From positions 1 to 64,000 of the forward strand of contig PDZV01000018.1 of NCBI GenBank assembly GCA_002753135.1: a stretch of 64,000 nucleotides of DNA, given 5' to 3'. The notes under the pieces are model-generated. The model saw nothing but the letters and a program-made list of their open reading frames with translations, did not search any database and was not told where the DNA came from. This stretch comes from Magnetococcales bacterium WMHbinv6 (GTDB lineage: Bacteria; Pseudomonadota; Magnetococcia; Magnetococcales; Magnetaquicoccaceae). The translations under genes and the position numbers were made by a program. How positions within the stretch are numbered: position 1 is the first letter of the stretch; every line of letters starts with the position of its first letter. This document shows, in pieces, positions 1-9,524 of this stretch.

Positions 1-1515
1 TCCTTTGAAGATTTCAAGGCGTTTGTCTCCGAGTATACCCTGGAGAAAACCAGCGAGTTGAGCGGTGTGCCGCAAAAAGATCTTTTGGCTCTGGCCGAGA
101 TGTATGCCGATCCCAAGTTGAAAGTCATGTCCTTGTGGACCATGGGAGTCAACCAGCATACCCGTGGTACCTGGATGAACAACCTGATCTACAACATCCA
201 TCTGCTGACTGGCAAAATTGCTGAGCCTGGCAACTCGCCGTTCTCTCTGACCGGTCAACCTTCCGCCTGTGGCACCGCCAGAGAAGTGGGAACCTTCTCG
301 CACCGTTTGCCAGCAGACATGGTCGTGATGAAGAAGGAACACCGGGACATCACCGAAAAGTTGTGGAACCTCCCGGAGGGAACCATTCCTGACAAACCGG
401 GTTACCATGCCGTGGTACACCATCGCATGCTGAAAGATGGCAAACTGAATGCCTACTGGGTGATGTGTACCAACAACATGCAGACGGCACCCAACATGAA
501 CGAGGAGGGTCTGCCGGGCTATCGCAACCCTGAGGCGTTTGTGGTGGTTTCCGATCCCTATCCCACGGTAACCGCCATGGCGGCGGATCTGATTTTGCCG
601 ACAGCCATGTGGGTGGAAAAAGAGGGTGCCTATGGCAATGCCGAACGGAGAACCCAGTTCTGGCGCCAGATGATCAAGGCCCCGGGCCAGGCTCGGTCGG
701 ATTTGTGGCAGATTGTGGAGTTTTCCAAACGCTTCAAGGTGGAAGAGGTTTGGCCTGCCGAGTTGATTGCCAAAAAACCTGAACTGCAGGGCAAGACCTT
801 GTTCGATGTACTCTACGCCAACGGTCAGGTGAATAAATTTCCTCTTGCACAACTCCAGCCTGGCTTTGACAACGATGAATCAAACCATTTTGGCTTCTAT
901 CTCCAAAAAGGGTTGTTTGAAGAGTATGCCGCTTTTGGGCGCGGTCACAAACACGATTTGGCCGACTTTGACACCTACCATAAAGTGCGGGGATTGCGTT
1001 GGCCGGTGATTGGTGGCAAAGAGACCCTGTGGCGTTTCCGTGAAGGGTATGATTCTTACGTCAAAGAGGGGGAAAAAGTCCGTTTTTACGGCAAACCGGA
1101 TGGCAAGGCGTGGATCTTTGCCCTGCCCTTTCAGCCGCCTGCCGAATCGCCCGACAAAGAGTTTGATCTGTGGCTCACCACCGGGCGGGTGCTGGAGCAT
1201 TGGCATTCCGGCTCTATGACCCGTCGGGTACCGGAGTTGCATCGGGCAGTTCCCGACGCGCAGGTGTTCATGCACCCGGCGGATGCTGAACGGCGCTCAC
1301 TGAAACGGGGAATGATCGCCAAAATTGTTTCACGACGCGGCGAAATGTCGGCTCGGGTGGAGACCCAGGGCCGCAACCGGCCTCCAGAGGGTTTGATTTT
1401 TATCCCGTTCTTTGATGAAGCTCGTCTGGTTAACAAACTGACGTTGGACGCGACATGCCCCATCTCCAAGGAGACCGACTTCAAAAAGTGTGCGGTTAAG
1501 GTGGTCAAGGCCTGA
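1..1515 (+). CDS. napA: Periplasmic nitrate reductase catalytic subunit NapA (5' end missing)
   Basis: The frame is open from base 1 and gives the last 504 residues of a molybdopterin bis-MGD oxidoreductase. NapA reduces nitrate to nitrite in the periplasm with electrons from NapB/NapC or NapGH. The C-terminal dinucleotide-binding domain is clear, with [18 protein letters not shown] near codons 391-408 and [15 protein letters not shown] near the end. The N-terminal [4Fe-4S] domain and the Tat signal lie upstream of the window. The genes that follow are napG, napH, napB and napC, which fixes the assignment against other molybdopterin enzymes such as formate dehydrogenase. napD, napE or napF may lie to the left but cannot be seen. 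Confidence 0.96.
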   Translation, partial: SFEDFKAFVSEYTLEKTSELSGVPQKDLLALAEMYADPKLKVMSLWTMGVNQHTRGTWMNNLIYNIHLLTGKIAEPGNSPFSLTGQPSACGTAREVGTFSHRLPADMVVMKKEHRDITEKLWNLPEGTIPDKPGYHAVVHHRMLKDGKLNAYWVMCTNNMQTAPNMNEEGLPGYRNPEAFVVVSDPYPTVTAMAADLILPTAMWVEKEGAYGNAERRTQFWRQMIKAPGQARSDLWQIVEFSKRFKVEEVWPAELIAKKPELQGKTLFDVLYANGQVNKFPLAQLQPGFDNDESNHFGFYLQKGLFEEYAAFGRGHKHDLADFDTYHKVRGLRWPVIGGKETLWRFREGYDSYVKEGEKVRFYGKPDGKAWIFALPFQPPAESPDKEFDLWLTTGRVLEHWHSGSMTRRVPELHRAVPDAQVFMHPADAERRSLKRGMIAKIVSRRGEMSARVETQGRNRPPEGLIFIPFFDEARLVNKLTLDATCPISKETDFKKCAVKVVKA

Positions 1516-1659
1516 TACGGGTTGTCTCGCGTGTGATGCAGTTTGGAGGTGGGCACCGTCTCTGTTCTGGACGGGTGGCTTTGGGGGGGAGAATAAAGCG
1601 GTGTTGATCTTGTCCGTTTAGCGGGATGAGTGCGTTGGTTCCTCCCAGGGAGAGCAGGG

Positions 1660-2487
1660 ATGGGTACAGAGGTGGTGGAGACTGACAGTGTTGCAAAAGA
1701 GCCCCGTGGTCGTCGTCCGGCAACTTTGACCAAGGGTGGTAAAGAGGGCACTGCAACAGCCGGCATGACCAGACGCGGTTTTTTGCAGAAGAGTGCGGGC
1801 CAGGCGGTTGGGTTGGGAGTGATCGGCCTGTTGCTGTGGATGCACGCCCGATCTTCAGATGCCCAGGCAGCTGTTGCGTTGCGACCGCCCGGCGCTCTTC
1901 CAGAATCGTCGTTTCTGGGCAGCTGTCTTCGCTGTGGCTTGTGTGCGCGGGCGTGCCCCTATGATACCATAAAACTTGCCGATGTCGGGTCGGCAGTGGC
2001 TGCGGGCACTCCCTATTTTTATGCCAGGGAGATTCCCTGCGAGATGTGCCAGGAGATACCGTGTGTCAAGGCCTGCCCATCGGGAGCGCTGGATCCGGGT
2101 TTGCTGGATATCGCCAAGGCGCGCATGGGACTTGCGGTGCTGGCAGATCAAGAAAATTGCTTGGCTTTTCTTGGTCTGCGCTGTGAGGTTTGTTTTCAGG
2201 TCTGCCCGGTCATGCAGAAGGCAATCACCCTGGAGATGCGTCCCAACACGCGCAGTGGTACCCACGCTCTTTTTTTGCCAGTGGTCCATTCCGCGCATTG
2301 TACGGGGTGTGGCAAGTGTGAGCGGGCCTGTGTCCTTGATCAGGCTGCCATCCGGGTTTTTCCCAGAGGGATGGTCAAGGGGGAGTTGGGACATCACTAT
2401 CGCCTGGGCTGGGAAGAAAAAGAGAAAATGGGCGGGCCTCTGGTCCCGGAGCAGATGCACTTTCCTGTTCGGAAACCGGGAGGTTGA
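1660..2487 (+). CDS. napG: NapG, Tat-exported ferredoxin-type quinol dehydrogenase subunit
   Basis: This 275-residue iron-sulfur protein passes electrons from the NapH side of the membrane towards NapA. A twin-arginine signal, TRRGFLQKSAG followed by a hydrophobic stretch, starts near residue 31. Four ferredoxin-type cysteine clusters follow: CLRCGLCARACP near residue 89, CEMCQEIPCVKACP, CEVCFQVCP and CTGCGKCERAC. I chose the ATG at 1660 over the GTG at 1630 because AGGGAG lies just upstream of it; the choice does not affect the Tat motif. The gene sits 144 bases after napA and 3 bases before napH. Confidence 0.95.
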   Translation: MGTEVVETDSVAKEPRGRRPATLTKGGKEGTATAGMTRRGFLQKSAGQAVGLGVIGLLLWMHARSSDAQAAVALRPPGALPESSFLGSCLRCGLCARACPYDTIKLADVGSAVAAGTPYFYAREIPCEMCQEIPCVKACPSGALDPGLLDIAKARMGLAVLADQENCLAFLGLRCEVCFQVCPVMQKAITLEMRPNTRSGTHALFLPVVHSAHCTGCGKCERACVLDQAAIRVFPRGMVKGELGHHYRLGWEEKEKMGGPLVPEQMHFPVRKPGG

Positions 2488-2490
2488 CCA

Positions 2491-3357
2491 TTGAAAAATC
2501 GACCTGGTCCAGAGGCACGGCAGCAAAAGGGGTGGTGGGGAGCCTATCGCTGGTTGGTGCTGCGGCGTGTTTCGCAACTTCTGGTTTTGACTCTGTTTTT
2601 GCTCGGCCCTTGGACGGGTGCGTGGCTGCTGCGGGGTAACCTCTCGTCGAGTGTGCTGCTGGAAAGCGTGCCGATGACCGATCTATTGCTGTTTGCCCAG
2701 TTGCTCGTGGCGCATGGTTTGCCTGCTTTTCAGGCTGTGCTGGGATTTATGGTCGTGTTTGGGCTCTATCTGCTGCTCGGAGGCCGGTTTCCGTGTTCCT
2801 GGGTCTGTCCGGTCAATTTGGTAACCGATGGGGCCTCGTGGATGCGGGCTCGGCTTGGCATCACAGGAGGTTGGCGAGGAAGTCGCTATACGCGCTATGG
2901 TGTGCTGCTCCTGGTTCTTTTGTCGGCTGCCTGGTCAGGTGTTTTGCTGTGGGAGTGGATCAACCCGGTTGCCTTAACCCACCGTGGGTTGGTGTTTGGT
3001 CTCTGGACCGGGCTTCTGGTGGCGGCGGGAATTTTTTTCTTTGACCTGCTGGTCAGCCCACATGGATGGTGCGGGCGACTCTGTCCCACCGGAGCGGCTT
3101 ACAGTCTGCTCTCTTATGGGGCTCTGTTGCGGGTGGATGCAACCCGACGTGAAGCCTGTACCGACTGCATGGACTGCTACCTGGTCTGTCCTGAACCCCA
3201 GGTAATCGATCCGGCTCTCCGGGGTGGCAGCCTGGGACTGGGACCCACCATTGTGGGTGTGCAGTGTACCAACTGCGGGCGATGCATCGATGTCTGCCCG
3301 GAAAATGTTTACGAATTCGCCTTTCATTTACCCAACAAATCGAGGGTGGCGCTATGA
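2491..3357 (+). CDS. napH: NapH, membrane ferredoxin-type quinol dehydrogenase
   Basis: This is a 288-residue inner-membrane protein that oxidises quinol for NapG. Four hydrophobic segments are visible. Between them are the paired motifs CSWVCPVN and CGRLCPTG typical of the NapH/CcoG group, and two [4Fe-4S] motifs (CTDCMDCYLVCP, CTNCGRCIDVCP) lie near the C-terminus. The start is TTG, preceded by GGGAGG at a good distance. Its stop overlaps the napB start by four bases (ATGA), so the genes are translationally coupled. Confidence 0.95.
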   Translation: MKNRPGPEARQQKGWWGAYRWLVLRRVSQLLVLTLFLLGPWTGAWLLRGNLSSSVLLESVPMTDLLLFAQLLVAHGLPAFQAVLGFMVVFGLYLLLGGRFPCSWVCPVNLVTDGASWMRARLGITGGWRGSRYTRYGVLLLVLLSAAWSGVLLWEWINPVALTHRGLVFGLWTGLLVAAGIFFFDLLVSPHGWCGRLCPTGAAYSLLSYGALLRVDATRREACTDCMDCYLVCPEPQVIDPALRGGSLGLGPTIVGVQCTNCGRCIDVCPENVYEFAFHLPNKSRVAL

Positions 3358-3812
3358 ACAAACGGATGTGGCCGAGTATAAGGGCAGTGTGCCTGGTGGT
3401 TTTCCTGGCCTGGATTGGTGTCTCTACGGCCCAGGGGGGGGAAGTGCGGACGTTGCGGGGGTCGGTGCCTTTGGACGGTGCGGATAATGCCCCGGAGCTG
3501 ACCAAATGGATGCCGGACAGCCACCCGTTGCCGAGGGCCTATCTTCAGCAACCGCCACTTGTTCCCCATCAGATCGAATCCTACAAGATCGACTTGCGGC
3601 AAAACAAATGCTTGACCTGTCACAGTTGGGGCAAAGCCAAAGAGACCAGGGCTACCAAAATCAGCTTGACCCATTTCCGCAACCGTTTCGGCTCTGAAAT
3701 GTCGGATATTTCCCCGCAACGTTATTTCTGTACCCAGTGCCATGTGCCGCAAAAGGATGCACCGCCGTTGGTGGAAAACACTTTTCAGCCGGTTGATGCG
3801 GTTGTGCAATAA
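3354..3812 (+). CDS. napB: NapB, dihaem cytochrome c subunit of nitrate reductase
   Basis: A 152-residue periplasmic dihaem cytochrome that hands electrons to NapA. It has an N-terminal signal peptide (MNKRMWPS then a hydrophobic run ending near AQGGE) and two CxxCH haem sites, CLTCH and CTQCH. The conserved lead-in around LRGSVPLDG and PPLVPHQIESYKI is typical of NapB. The start at 3354 overlaps the napH stop. The open frame extends further upstream, but that part would overlap napH and lacks a signal peptide. Confidence 0.95.
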   Translation: MNKRMWPSIRAVCLVVFLAWIGVSTAQGGEVRTLRGSVPLDGADNAPELTKWMPDSHPLPRAYLQQPPLVPHQIESYKIDLRQNKCLTCHSWGKAKETRATKISLTHFRNRFGSEMSDISPQRYFCTQCHVPQKDAPPLVENTFQPVDAVVQ

Positions 3813-3865
3813 GTTGGTACTGGCGTAGTGTGACGGTCTAGCCAATTTAAGAGAAGGAATCTGCC

Positions 3866-4447
3866 ATGAATCTGTTTGCAGACATTGTGGAACTCACGAA
3901 AAGAAAAACCTGGATGGTCCTGTGGGGCTTCTTTGGGCTTGGCGTGGTTTTCTGGGGTGGATTTCAATGGGCTCTGGCCGTAACCAACACTGAGACATTC
4001 TGCATATCCTGTCATGAAATGAAGGATAATGTATTCAAAGAGTATCGCGAAACCATCCATTATTCCAACCGTACCGGGGTGCGGGCAACCTGTCCCGATT
4101 GCCATGTACCACGCGAATGGCAGCATATGGCGATTCGCAAAATTCAGGCAAGCAACGAGTTGTGGCATAAATTGCTTGGCACCGTCGATACACCAGAAAA
4201 GTTTGAAGGGAAACGGCTGGAGTTGGCGCGACATGTCTGGAAGGCGATGAAGGATACCGACTCACGAGAGTGCCGTAACTGTCATAATTTCAATACGATG
4301 GATTTTACTCGTCAAGGCATGCGCGCCTTTGACTTTCACGAGCGGGGCTTTTCACAGAATAAAACCTGCATCGACTGTCATAAAGGAATTGCCCACGCTC
4401 TGCCCCGTGGCATGACCAAAGCTGACGATACCAGCCATATGCAGTGA
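3866..4447 (+). CDS. napC: NapC/NirT-family tetrahaem cytochrome c
   Basis: A 193-residue membrane-anchored tetrahaem cytochrome that oxidises quinol and feeds NapAB. A single N-terminal membrane anchor (residues about 14-35) precedes four CxxCH motifs: CISCH, CPDCH, CRNCH and CIDCH. The length is typical of NapC. The start has GAGAAGGAA upstream. It closes the nap operon. Having both NapC and NapGH gives two possible electron routes into the reductase. Confidence 0.95.
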   Translation: MNLFADIVELTKRKTWMVLWGFFGLGVVFWGGFQWALAVTNTETFCISCHEMKDNVFKEYRETIHYSNRTGVRATCPDCHVPREWQHMAIRKIQASNELWHKLLGTVDTPEKFEGKRLELARHVWKAMKDTDSRECRNCHNFNTMDFTRQGMRAFDFHERGFSQNKTCIDCHKGIAHALPRGMTKADDTSHMQ

Positions 4448-4461
4448 GCATTTGGACAAAG

Positions 4462-4494
4462 GGCAGGATTCTGTCTCATGGCCGTTATCCTGCC
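4462..4494 (+). terminator. Inverted repeat after napC, possible terminator
   Basis: GGCAGGAT at 4462-4469 is perfectly complementary to ATCCTGCC at 4487-4494, with a 17-base loop, 15 bases after the napC stop. No U-tract follows, so it would be either a Rho-assisted end or a 3' stabilising hairpin. Confidence 0.4.
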
Positions 4495-5117
4495 TCCCCG
4501 TTTCACTGACATTGGCAATCTCTCTTTGTTTGCTGGCTTCTCACCGCGCGTGTGGGAGGCCAACCAGAGGCGTCACTGAACGAACAACCCCATGGGGAGG
4601 CTCATGGATCGCCTCGGAGCGGATGGCTACCGGCAATAGCGTGTTTTGTCGGCCAGTTCGCTTGGCGCGGTTGCATGCCAGAGTCCATGCGTAAAGGCGA
4701 AGCAGCCTCCTTGTGCTTTTCACTCATCCACACCCGTGCCCCTCTCATGCTTTTCAGCTTCCTGGAGCATTAACTTTCCGGTGCCGGCATACAGGTGCTT
4801 CGGCGTGACGAGGCATCTGTATTGGATGGCTTCTCTTTCCTCCAACGTCCAGGGTTGCTTTTGTGGTGACTCTTTGCAGGACAAAGAGAGGATCAAACAG
4901 TAAAACGTTGCCCATGGCTACCTCCCCGAATTGATTGTGCGAAGCAGCGAGCAATATTTATAAACACTCGTAATCAATAAAAAAGTAAAACGACATACAG
5001 ACAAGGTAATCAAAAAACAATGGCGCAGACAAATTTGTTGAAACTTTATTGATATTATTTGATCTCAGTGTATATACAGTTCTCATTATCACAACGACAA
5101 CCGATGAGGAGGTTGCT
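4495..5117. other. Intergenic stretch with no convincing gene
   Basis: About 620 bases between the nap operon and the next ribosome binding site. Short open frames exist but have no plausible start signals or protein character. The right half from about 4950 is AT-rich and probably carries the promoter for the small ORF at 5118. I found no tRNA or riboswitch here. Confidence 0.5.
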
Positions 5118-5234
5118 ATGAATACATTTTTTCACTACCTGTTGCTGTTTGAATGCTGGGCATTCAACCACGAAATGGAGTGTGAACGACACAAGTTTTA
5201 CGCAGCAGAGGGGGAATGGTATTCCACCGATTGA
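5118..5234 (+). CDS. Possible 38-residue small protein with a strong ribosome binding site
   Basis: The ATG at 5118 is preceded by GATGAGGAGGTTGCT, an almost ideal Shine-Dalgarno at correct spacing, in an otherwise empty region with an AT-rich upstream stretch. The product starts MNTFFHYLLLFECWAF, a short hydrophobic segment, and continues with a charged tail containing Cys, His and Glu (EMECERHKFYAAEGEWYS). I do not recognise it. It could be a short membrane-associated peptide or a leader peptide. Support is the ribosome binding site alone. Confidence 0.35.
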   Translation: MNTFFHYLLLFECWAFNHEMECERHKFYAAEGEWYSTD

Positions 5235-5465
5235 TTTGTCAGCGGGAAGGGCTGCACGATCAGGACAAGTGGTGGAAATCGCAGTGCAAATGCCAGGGAG
5301 CATGCCGCGCAGACGGTATGGCTCCAGGGTATCAGGGTGTACCGGAGATCAAGCAAGTCAGTCATGCTTTGCATGGTGAGCGCACTTGATGAACGGTGGC
5401 TGACAGTTCAACAATAATAGTAATAGTTTGCAAAAACAATCTTCATTAGCATGGACACCAAACAT

Positions 5466-5810
5466 TCAACCACCAGAACGTTTAATCTGCCATCCGTGTT
5501 GGCTTAACATGGTGATGATGCGGAGTACATGGTCGCCCTGCACTTCAATGACCCCATCTTTGACTGTGCCGCCGCTGCCACAGGCGGTTCGTAAGGTTTT
5601 GGCCAACTGTGCCAAGGCTGAAGGTTGCAAAGGAATGCCACGGATCACTGTCACTTCTTTGCCCTGCCGACCTTTGCTTTCCCGCCCAACACGCACAATA
5701 CCGTCACTTTTTACCGCAGCCGTTTGACGACAGATACAGACAGAAACCGGTTGCTGACACTCTGGACAGCTTCTGCCTGATTCGGTGGAATAAACCAGTC
5801 GCTCTTTCAT
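5466..5810 (-). CDS. YciH/Sui1 family translation-factor-like protein (eIF1 homologue)
   Basis: This 114-residue protein belongs to the bacterial SUI1/YciH family, related to eukaryotic eIF1 and proposed to influence start-site fidelity. The beginning MKERLVYSTESGR matches the family start. A zinc-ribbon-like CPECQQPVSVCIC insertion lies at about residues 16-28. The core contains GRQGKEVTVIRGIP, CGSGGTVKDGVIEVQGD and a C-terminal QIKRSGG. I took the ATG at 5810 rather than the TTG at 5825 because family members begin at this point. It directly follows, and may be coupled to, the [2Fe-2S] protein gene upstream. Confidence 0.88.
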   Translation of the reverse strand: MKERLVYSTESGRSCPECQQPVSVCICRQTAAVKSDGIVRVGRESKGRQGKEVTVIRGIPLQPSALAQLAKTLRTACGSGGTVKDGVIEVQGDHVLRIITMLSQHGWQIKRSGG

Positions 5811-5825
5811 CGCCACAATCGGCAA

Positions 5826-6206
5826 TCAAGCTTGCCCGGCCTGAACAGGAGGCCGGCTGGCATCGTGGCGCAAGACGAGCCTTGTGACCAACTGCCCTTC
5901 CTGCAGGTGTCGGCTCACAATCTCGTCAATATCGTCTCGAGAGCGGTAATGATACCAGGTTCCTTGCGGGTAGATGACCAGTACCGGACCCAATTCACAA
6001 CGATCCAGACAACCCGCTTGATTAACCCGTACCCTTCCCAATCCGGCAAGCGATTTTACCCGCTCTTTGAGGTAAGCATGCAGATCTATGGATCCTCGGC
6101 TTGCACAATCGCCACGAGGATGCCCCGCCACCCGTTGGTTGACACAGCAAAAGATATGAATGTCATAGAAGAAAGAGTCGTCCATCGTCGTCAGCACCCG
6201 ATTCAT
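5826..6206 (-). CDS. Thioredoxin-like [2Fe-2S] ferredoxin domain protein
   Basis: A 126-residue protein of the small thioredoxin-like [2Fe-2S] ferredoxin family. The features are HIFCCVNQR with a downstream GDCASRG, then VRVNQAGCLDRCELGPVLVIYPQG carrying the second cysteine pair, and a C-terminal helix DDIDEIVSRHL. The four spaced cysteines fit one [2Fe-2S] cluster. The physiological partner is unknown. I chose the ATG at 6206 because GAGG lies upstream; an ATG at 6185 is also possible. It ends two bases before an alternative TTG start of the YciH gene, so the two are probably one transcript. Confidence 0.82.
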   Translation of the reverse strand: MNRVLTTMDDSFFYDIHIFCCVNQRVAGHPRGDCASRGSIDLHAYLKERVKSLAGLGRVRVNQAGCLDRCELGPVLVIYPQGTWYHYRSRDDIDEIVSRHLQEGQLVTRLVLRHDASRPPVQAGQA

Positions 6207-6230
6207 TTTGTAAGGCCTCGGCTTGCACAA

Positions 6231-6936
6231 CAGAAAAGCGCCTTAGTCGCCAAAAGATCAGAGTACCCCATTGCGCGGCAGGACGCAACTTGCAGCCAAA
6301 CCAACGCAACTCACAGCGCTATTGGCAGCAAAACAGAGCTACGACTTCTATTACCATGATAATGATTGATACCCACAAGTTTGCAATTGTGCGGAGAGCG
6401 TGTAAAATTGGTTGAATAGCTGTTATTATCTGTGATACAGTATTATCAGTTTTTCATATGCGATTGCATCGAATTTGTTTTTTGTAGTAATTCCCAGCAC
6501 CTAACATAACTGGGAATCTGTGCAAAACAGACACGTTCCCAATAAACAACGCAGCAGACATCGGCAAGTTACGAATAAGATTACATTTTTTTAACTCGCC
6601 CATGATGAAACACATCCCGATACCGCTTGGGAAAATATTATTATCAATAGCTGCGCAATTCATGAAAATAACTTCCTAAACGCCACATTACAATACATCA
6701 ACCAATTGAACAAAATATGATTTTCTCTCGAACTTGCATGCAAAAATAAACATATTCTGTGTGATAACACGAGACGAAAAAATAAGGTAGATCTGCTCCT
6801 TAAGAAAAATAAGGTCAAGGCAGAAGGTTGGCGCACTCTGACTTGCCCGGTGGTTGCGCAGAACCTGTTTGCGCTCCCGGCTACATACCATGGAAATACC
6901 AGCTTGATCGCTGGTAGTTACTTAAGGGGGTCAGTC
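6231..6936. other. AT-rich intergenic region
   Basis: About 700 bases of AT-rich sequence between divergent genes. It must carry promoters for both flanks, but I cannot assign boxes with confidence. The minus strand holds a 69-codon frame from 6663 with AGGAAG upstream of its ATG (product begins MNCAAIDNNIFPSG). It has no recognisable protein character, so I do not call it a gene. Confidence 0.5.
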
Positions 6937-7227
6937 ATGATGAATAGCAAAGTTAGCAATCCGGCGGTAGAACAGATCGCACGAATCATTTGTCGGGATG
7001 ATGTCATTCGCAGCATCGAGGAGACCGTTGAGAGCATCGACGACGCCTTCACCGAAGAGTCCATCCACCAGGCCTACCCGGAACTGATCAAATCATCCGG
7101 AAAAAAACATGTCCAGGATGTGATCGTTGCCGAAATCGTCGATCGCTCCTGGGAGGATTATGTGGAGACCGCGATGAGCATCATGAATGTGTTTCGCGTG
7201 CAAATTCCACCCTCTGCAACCGCATGA
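6937..7227 (+). CDS. Hypothetical protein, 96 residues, acidic
   Basis: The ATG at 6937 follows AAGGGGGTCAGTC, a good ribosome binding site. The product starts MMNSKVSNPAVEQIARIICRDD and is rich in Glu/Asp and helical segments (SIEETVESIDDAFTEESIHQAYPEL, then VIVAEIVDRSWEDYVETAMSIM). It is predicted to be soluble and mostly helical. I do not recognise the family. It stands alone between two long intergenic regions. The ThDP-enzyme operon 426 bases downstream is on the same strand, but nothing shows that they are linked. Confidence 0.65.
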   Translation: MMNSKVSNPAVEQIARIICRDDVIRSIEETVESIDDAFTEESIHQAYPELIKSSGKKHVQDVIVAEIVDRSWEDYVETAMSIMNVFRVQIPPSATA

Positions 7228-7652
7228 ATGGTATACGTAATCTGCTTTCGAGCTGACCCCGTCTGCGGATAACCTCCTTCTCTGCCGTCAGGGTCGATTC
7301 TTGTTAGCCACAGACTGTGTTTGTTGCTGTTTTGTGGTTGGCAGGGTGTTTTGTTCAGAAAAATACAACTTTTATCATTTATTGCCGACACAAAATTGTC
7401 ATTGGATAGATGTCATGCCGGACAATGAATGATTATGGTTGTCAATTACACCCTGTAAAACGACAAAATTTTAATAAGTTTGTCGGAAAGCGCGCTTTAT
7501 CATACAGGCACACACAATTTCCGCTCAGAATCAGCATGAGGTAAGTCTGTAGCCGTGTAACCGTTAAAGGCGGGGACCACCTTTTTACAGGAAAAGGCCC
7601 GACCAGCTCTTCACCAAACCACCAACAGGTGGGACACGATGGGAAAAATGAG
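7228..7652. promoter_or_regulatory. Leader region upstream of the ThDP-enzyme operon
   Basis: No gene seen. Two small hairpins lie near the right end. One is AAAGGCGG / CCACCTTT at 7566-7584, followed by a short T run, which could act as a weak terminator or attenuator. The other is a perfect CCACC AACA GGTGG hairpin at 7619-7632, ending 20 bases before the chosen start. The position suggests mRNA-level control of the downstream operon, but no known riboswitch fold is evident. Confidence 0.35.
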
Positions 7653-9524
7653 ATGATCAATGCAGAATCAACACTCGATATGAGCAGTCAACCCCTTTCA
7701 GGAGAGATCCACTCTCCCGCCACGCTGGCGGACATGGTGCTGACCTATCTGGAGCAGATTGGGGTGGACACCATTTTCGGCGTTCCCGGTGGCGCGATTG
7801 AACCGTTGTTCAATGCGCTTGCCCGTTTTGCCCGACAGAACAGAAAACCAAGAGTCGTGGTTGCCCGCCATGAGAGTGGTGCTGCCTTTATGGCCGATGG
7901 CTATACCCGCGAAACGGGACGATTGGGCGTCTGCTGCGCCACTTCCGGGCCGGGCACCACCAACCTGATTACCGGCGTTGCCTCTGCCTATGAGGACCGG
8001 ATCCCGATGTTGGTGATTACCGCGCAACCGGCAGCGGCAAAATTTGGCAGAAACGCTTTGCAAGAGTCCACCTGCCCCACGGTCAATATTTTGAGCGTGT
8101 TTGAAGGTTGCACCCGTTATAACGCCATGGTATCCCACCCGGAGCAATTGGAAAGAAAATTGCTGACCGCCATCACCACCGCTTTACGTCATCCACAAGG
8201 ACCTGTCCATTTGAGTATTCCCATGGATGTTTTCGGCCACTCGCTGGATGGTGTAACGCACCTCTCCTGCAGTTTGTCCGATATGTTGCAGGAACCGGAA
8301 ACCGTCGATCACAAGTCGATCGATAAATTGTGCGAAAAAATAGCGCTCGCACGCAAAGTTGTCCTCTATCTGGACAAGGGCGCGGCACCAGCCATTGAGC
8401 AAATTCTTGCCTTTGCTGAGCTGACCAAAACCCCCATCGTCACCACCCCGGCGGGCAAATTTTTGCTCAGTGCCTATCACCCGCTTTACCATGGCGTCTT
8501 TGGCTTTGCCGGACACGCCAGTGCCCATCAGATTGTTCTGGACAAGGAAATGGACCTGATTCTGGCTGTCGGCAGCAACTTTGGCGAAATGTCCACAGGT
8601 GGCTGGGATGAGGCTTTACTGACAAAAAATATCGTCCATATCGATGCCAACATGGAAAATTTTTCGCATTCACCCATGGCCAAACTGCGCTTGCATGGTT
8701 TTTTGCCGGCCACATTCAGCGAACTGGTGAAACGGGCAACCAAAATTATGCGCGGCGGTGCCCTGTTTCCAGGCAAAGCCTCTGCCACCCTCAAAAACAG
8801 AAACAACGCCAACAAAAATATTGTCTCCCTGCACCATCCGACCAATATTTTGATGGAGGACAAACAGTCGCATGTGATGGATGGCAGCAGCATCAAACCG
8901 CAGCAACTGATCTATCAGTTGGCCCATCTCTTTCCGGAAAACACCCGCTTTTTGGCCGATGCCGGCAACTCCTGGGCCTGGATGACCCACTATCTGCATT
9001 TGCGCAACCATAACAATTACCGCATCGCCTTTGGCTATGGTGCGATGGCATGGGGCATTGGAGCCGCGATCGGCACGGCCATGGGCAACCGCTATGCCCC
9101 CGTGGTCTGTGTGACCGGTGACGGCAGCTTTTTGATGAGCGGTCAAGAGTTGACCGTGGCCGTCAGCGAACGACTTGCCGTCATCTTTGTCATTCTCAAC
9201 GACAGCTCTCTGGGCATGGTCAAACATGGCCAACGACTGGGCGGTGGCGAAGCGATCGGCTATGAACTGCCGGAAATTGACTTTACCCTGATCGCCAAAG
9301 CCATGGGTGCGGAAGGATTTGTCATCCGATCCTTGCAGGATTTTCGCGAACTGGACATTGAGCGCATGTGCCGCCGCATGGGACCAACCGTCCTGGATGT
9401 GCGCATCGATCCAGAGGCGGTGCCCCCGATTGGCAATCGCCTGAAAGGGTTGGGCCGCTTGAACGAAAGCAGAACGGTCATCCACAACCAGAAGGTGGAA
9501 CGGCAAAACAGAGTCAATCCATGA
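7653..9524 (+). CDS. Acetolactate-synthase-like ThDP-dependent enzyme
   Basis: A 623-residue thiamine-diphosphate enzyme of the acetolactate synthase/pyruvate oxidase group. The order is an N-terminal pyrimidine domain (GVPGGAIEPLFNAL, then VVARHESGAAFMADGYTR with the catalytic Glu in HESGA, then SGPGTTNL), a central Rossmann-like domain and a C-terminal PP domain with GDGSFLMSGQELTVAV and the Asn of ILNDSSLGMV. The substrate cannot be read from sequence. An extra insertion of roughly 40 residues (about 370-410) separates the central and C-terminal domains. The next two genes are citrate-synthase-like and overlapping, so the product is probably used in a carbon-carbon bond reaction other than branched-chain amino acid synthesis. 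I took ATG 7653 (GGGA upstream) over GTG 7629. Confidence 0.9.
   Translation: MINAESTLDMSSQPLSGEIHSPATLADMVLTYLEQIGVDTIFGVPGGAIEPLFNALARFARQNRKPRVVVARHESGAAFMADGYTRETGRLGVCCATSGPGTTNLITGVASAYEDRIPMLVITAQPAAAKFGRNALQESTCPTVNILSVFEGCTRYNAMVSHPEQLERKLLTAITTALRHPQGPVHLSIPMDVFGHSLDGVTHLSCSLSDMLQEPETVDHKSIDKLCEKIALARKVVLYLDKGAAPAIEQILAFAELTKTPIVTTPAGKFLLSAYHPLYHGVFGFAGHASAHQIVLDKEMDLILAVGSNFGEMSTGGWDEALLTKNIVHIDANMENFSHSPMAKLRLHGFLPATFSELVKRATKIMRGGALFPGKASATLKNRNNANKNIVSLHHPTNILMEDKQSHVMDGSSIKPQQLIYQLAHLFPENTRFLADAGNSWAWMTHYLHLRNHNNYRIAFGYGAMAWGIGAAIGTAMGNRYAPVVCVTGDGSFLMSGQELTVAVSERLAVIFVILNDSSLGMVKHGQRLGGGEAIGYELPEIDFTLIAKAMGAEGFVIRSLQDFRELDIERMCRRMGPTVLDVRIDPEAVPPIGNRLKGLGRLNESRTVIHNQKVERQNRVNP

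Noticed and set aside
1131-1766. Long minus-strand frame across the napA-napG junction
   Set aside because: It is antisense to two certain genes, has no start signal and its product has the composition of a shadow frame.
6454-6663. 69-codon minus-strand frame with AGGAAG before the ATG
   Set aside because: It has no recognisable protein features or neighbours; a fair ribosome binding site alone in AT-rich DNA is weak evidence.
7500-7652. Known riboswitch (ThDP or amino-acid type) upstream of the ThDP enzyme
   Set aside because: Two simple hairpins exist, but none of the conserved riboswitch cores could be matched.
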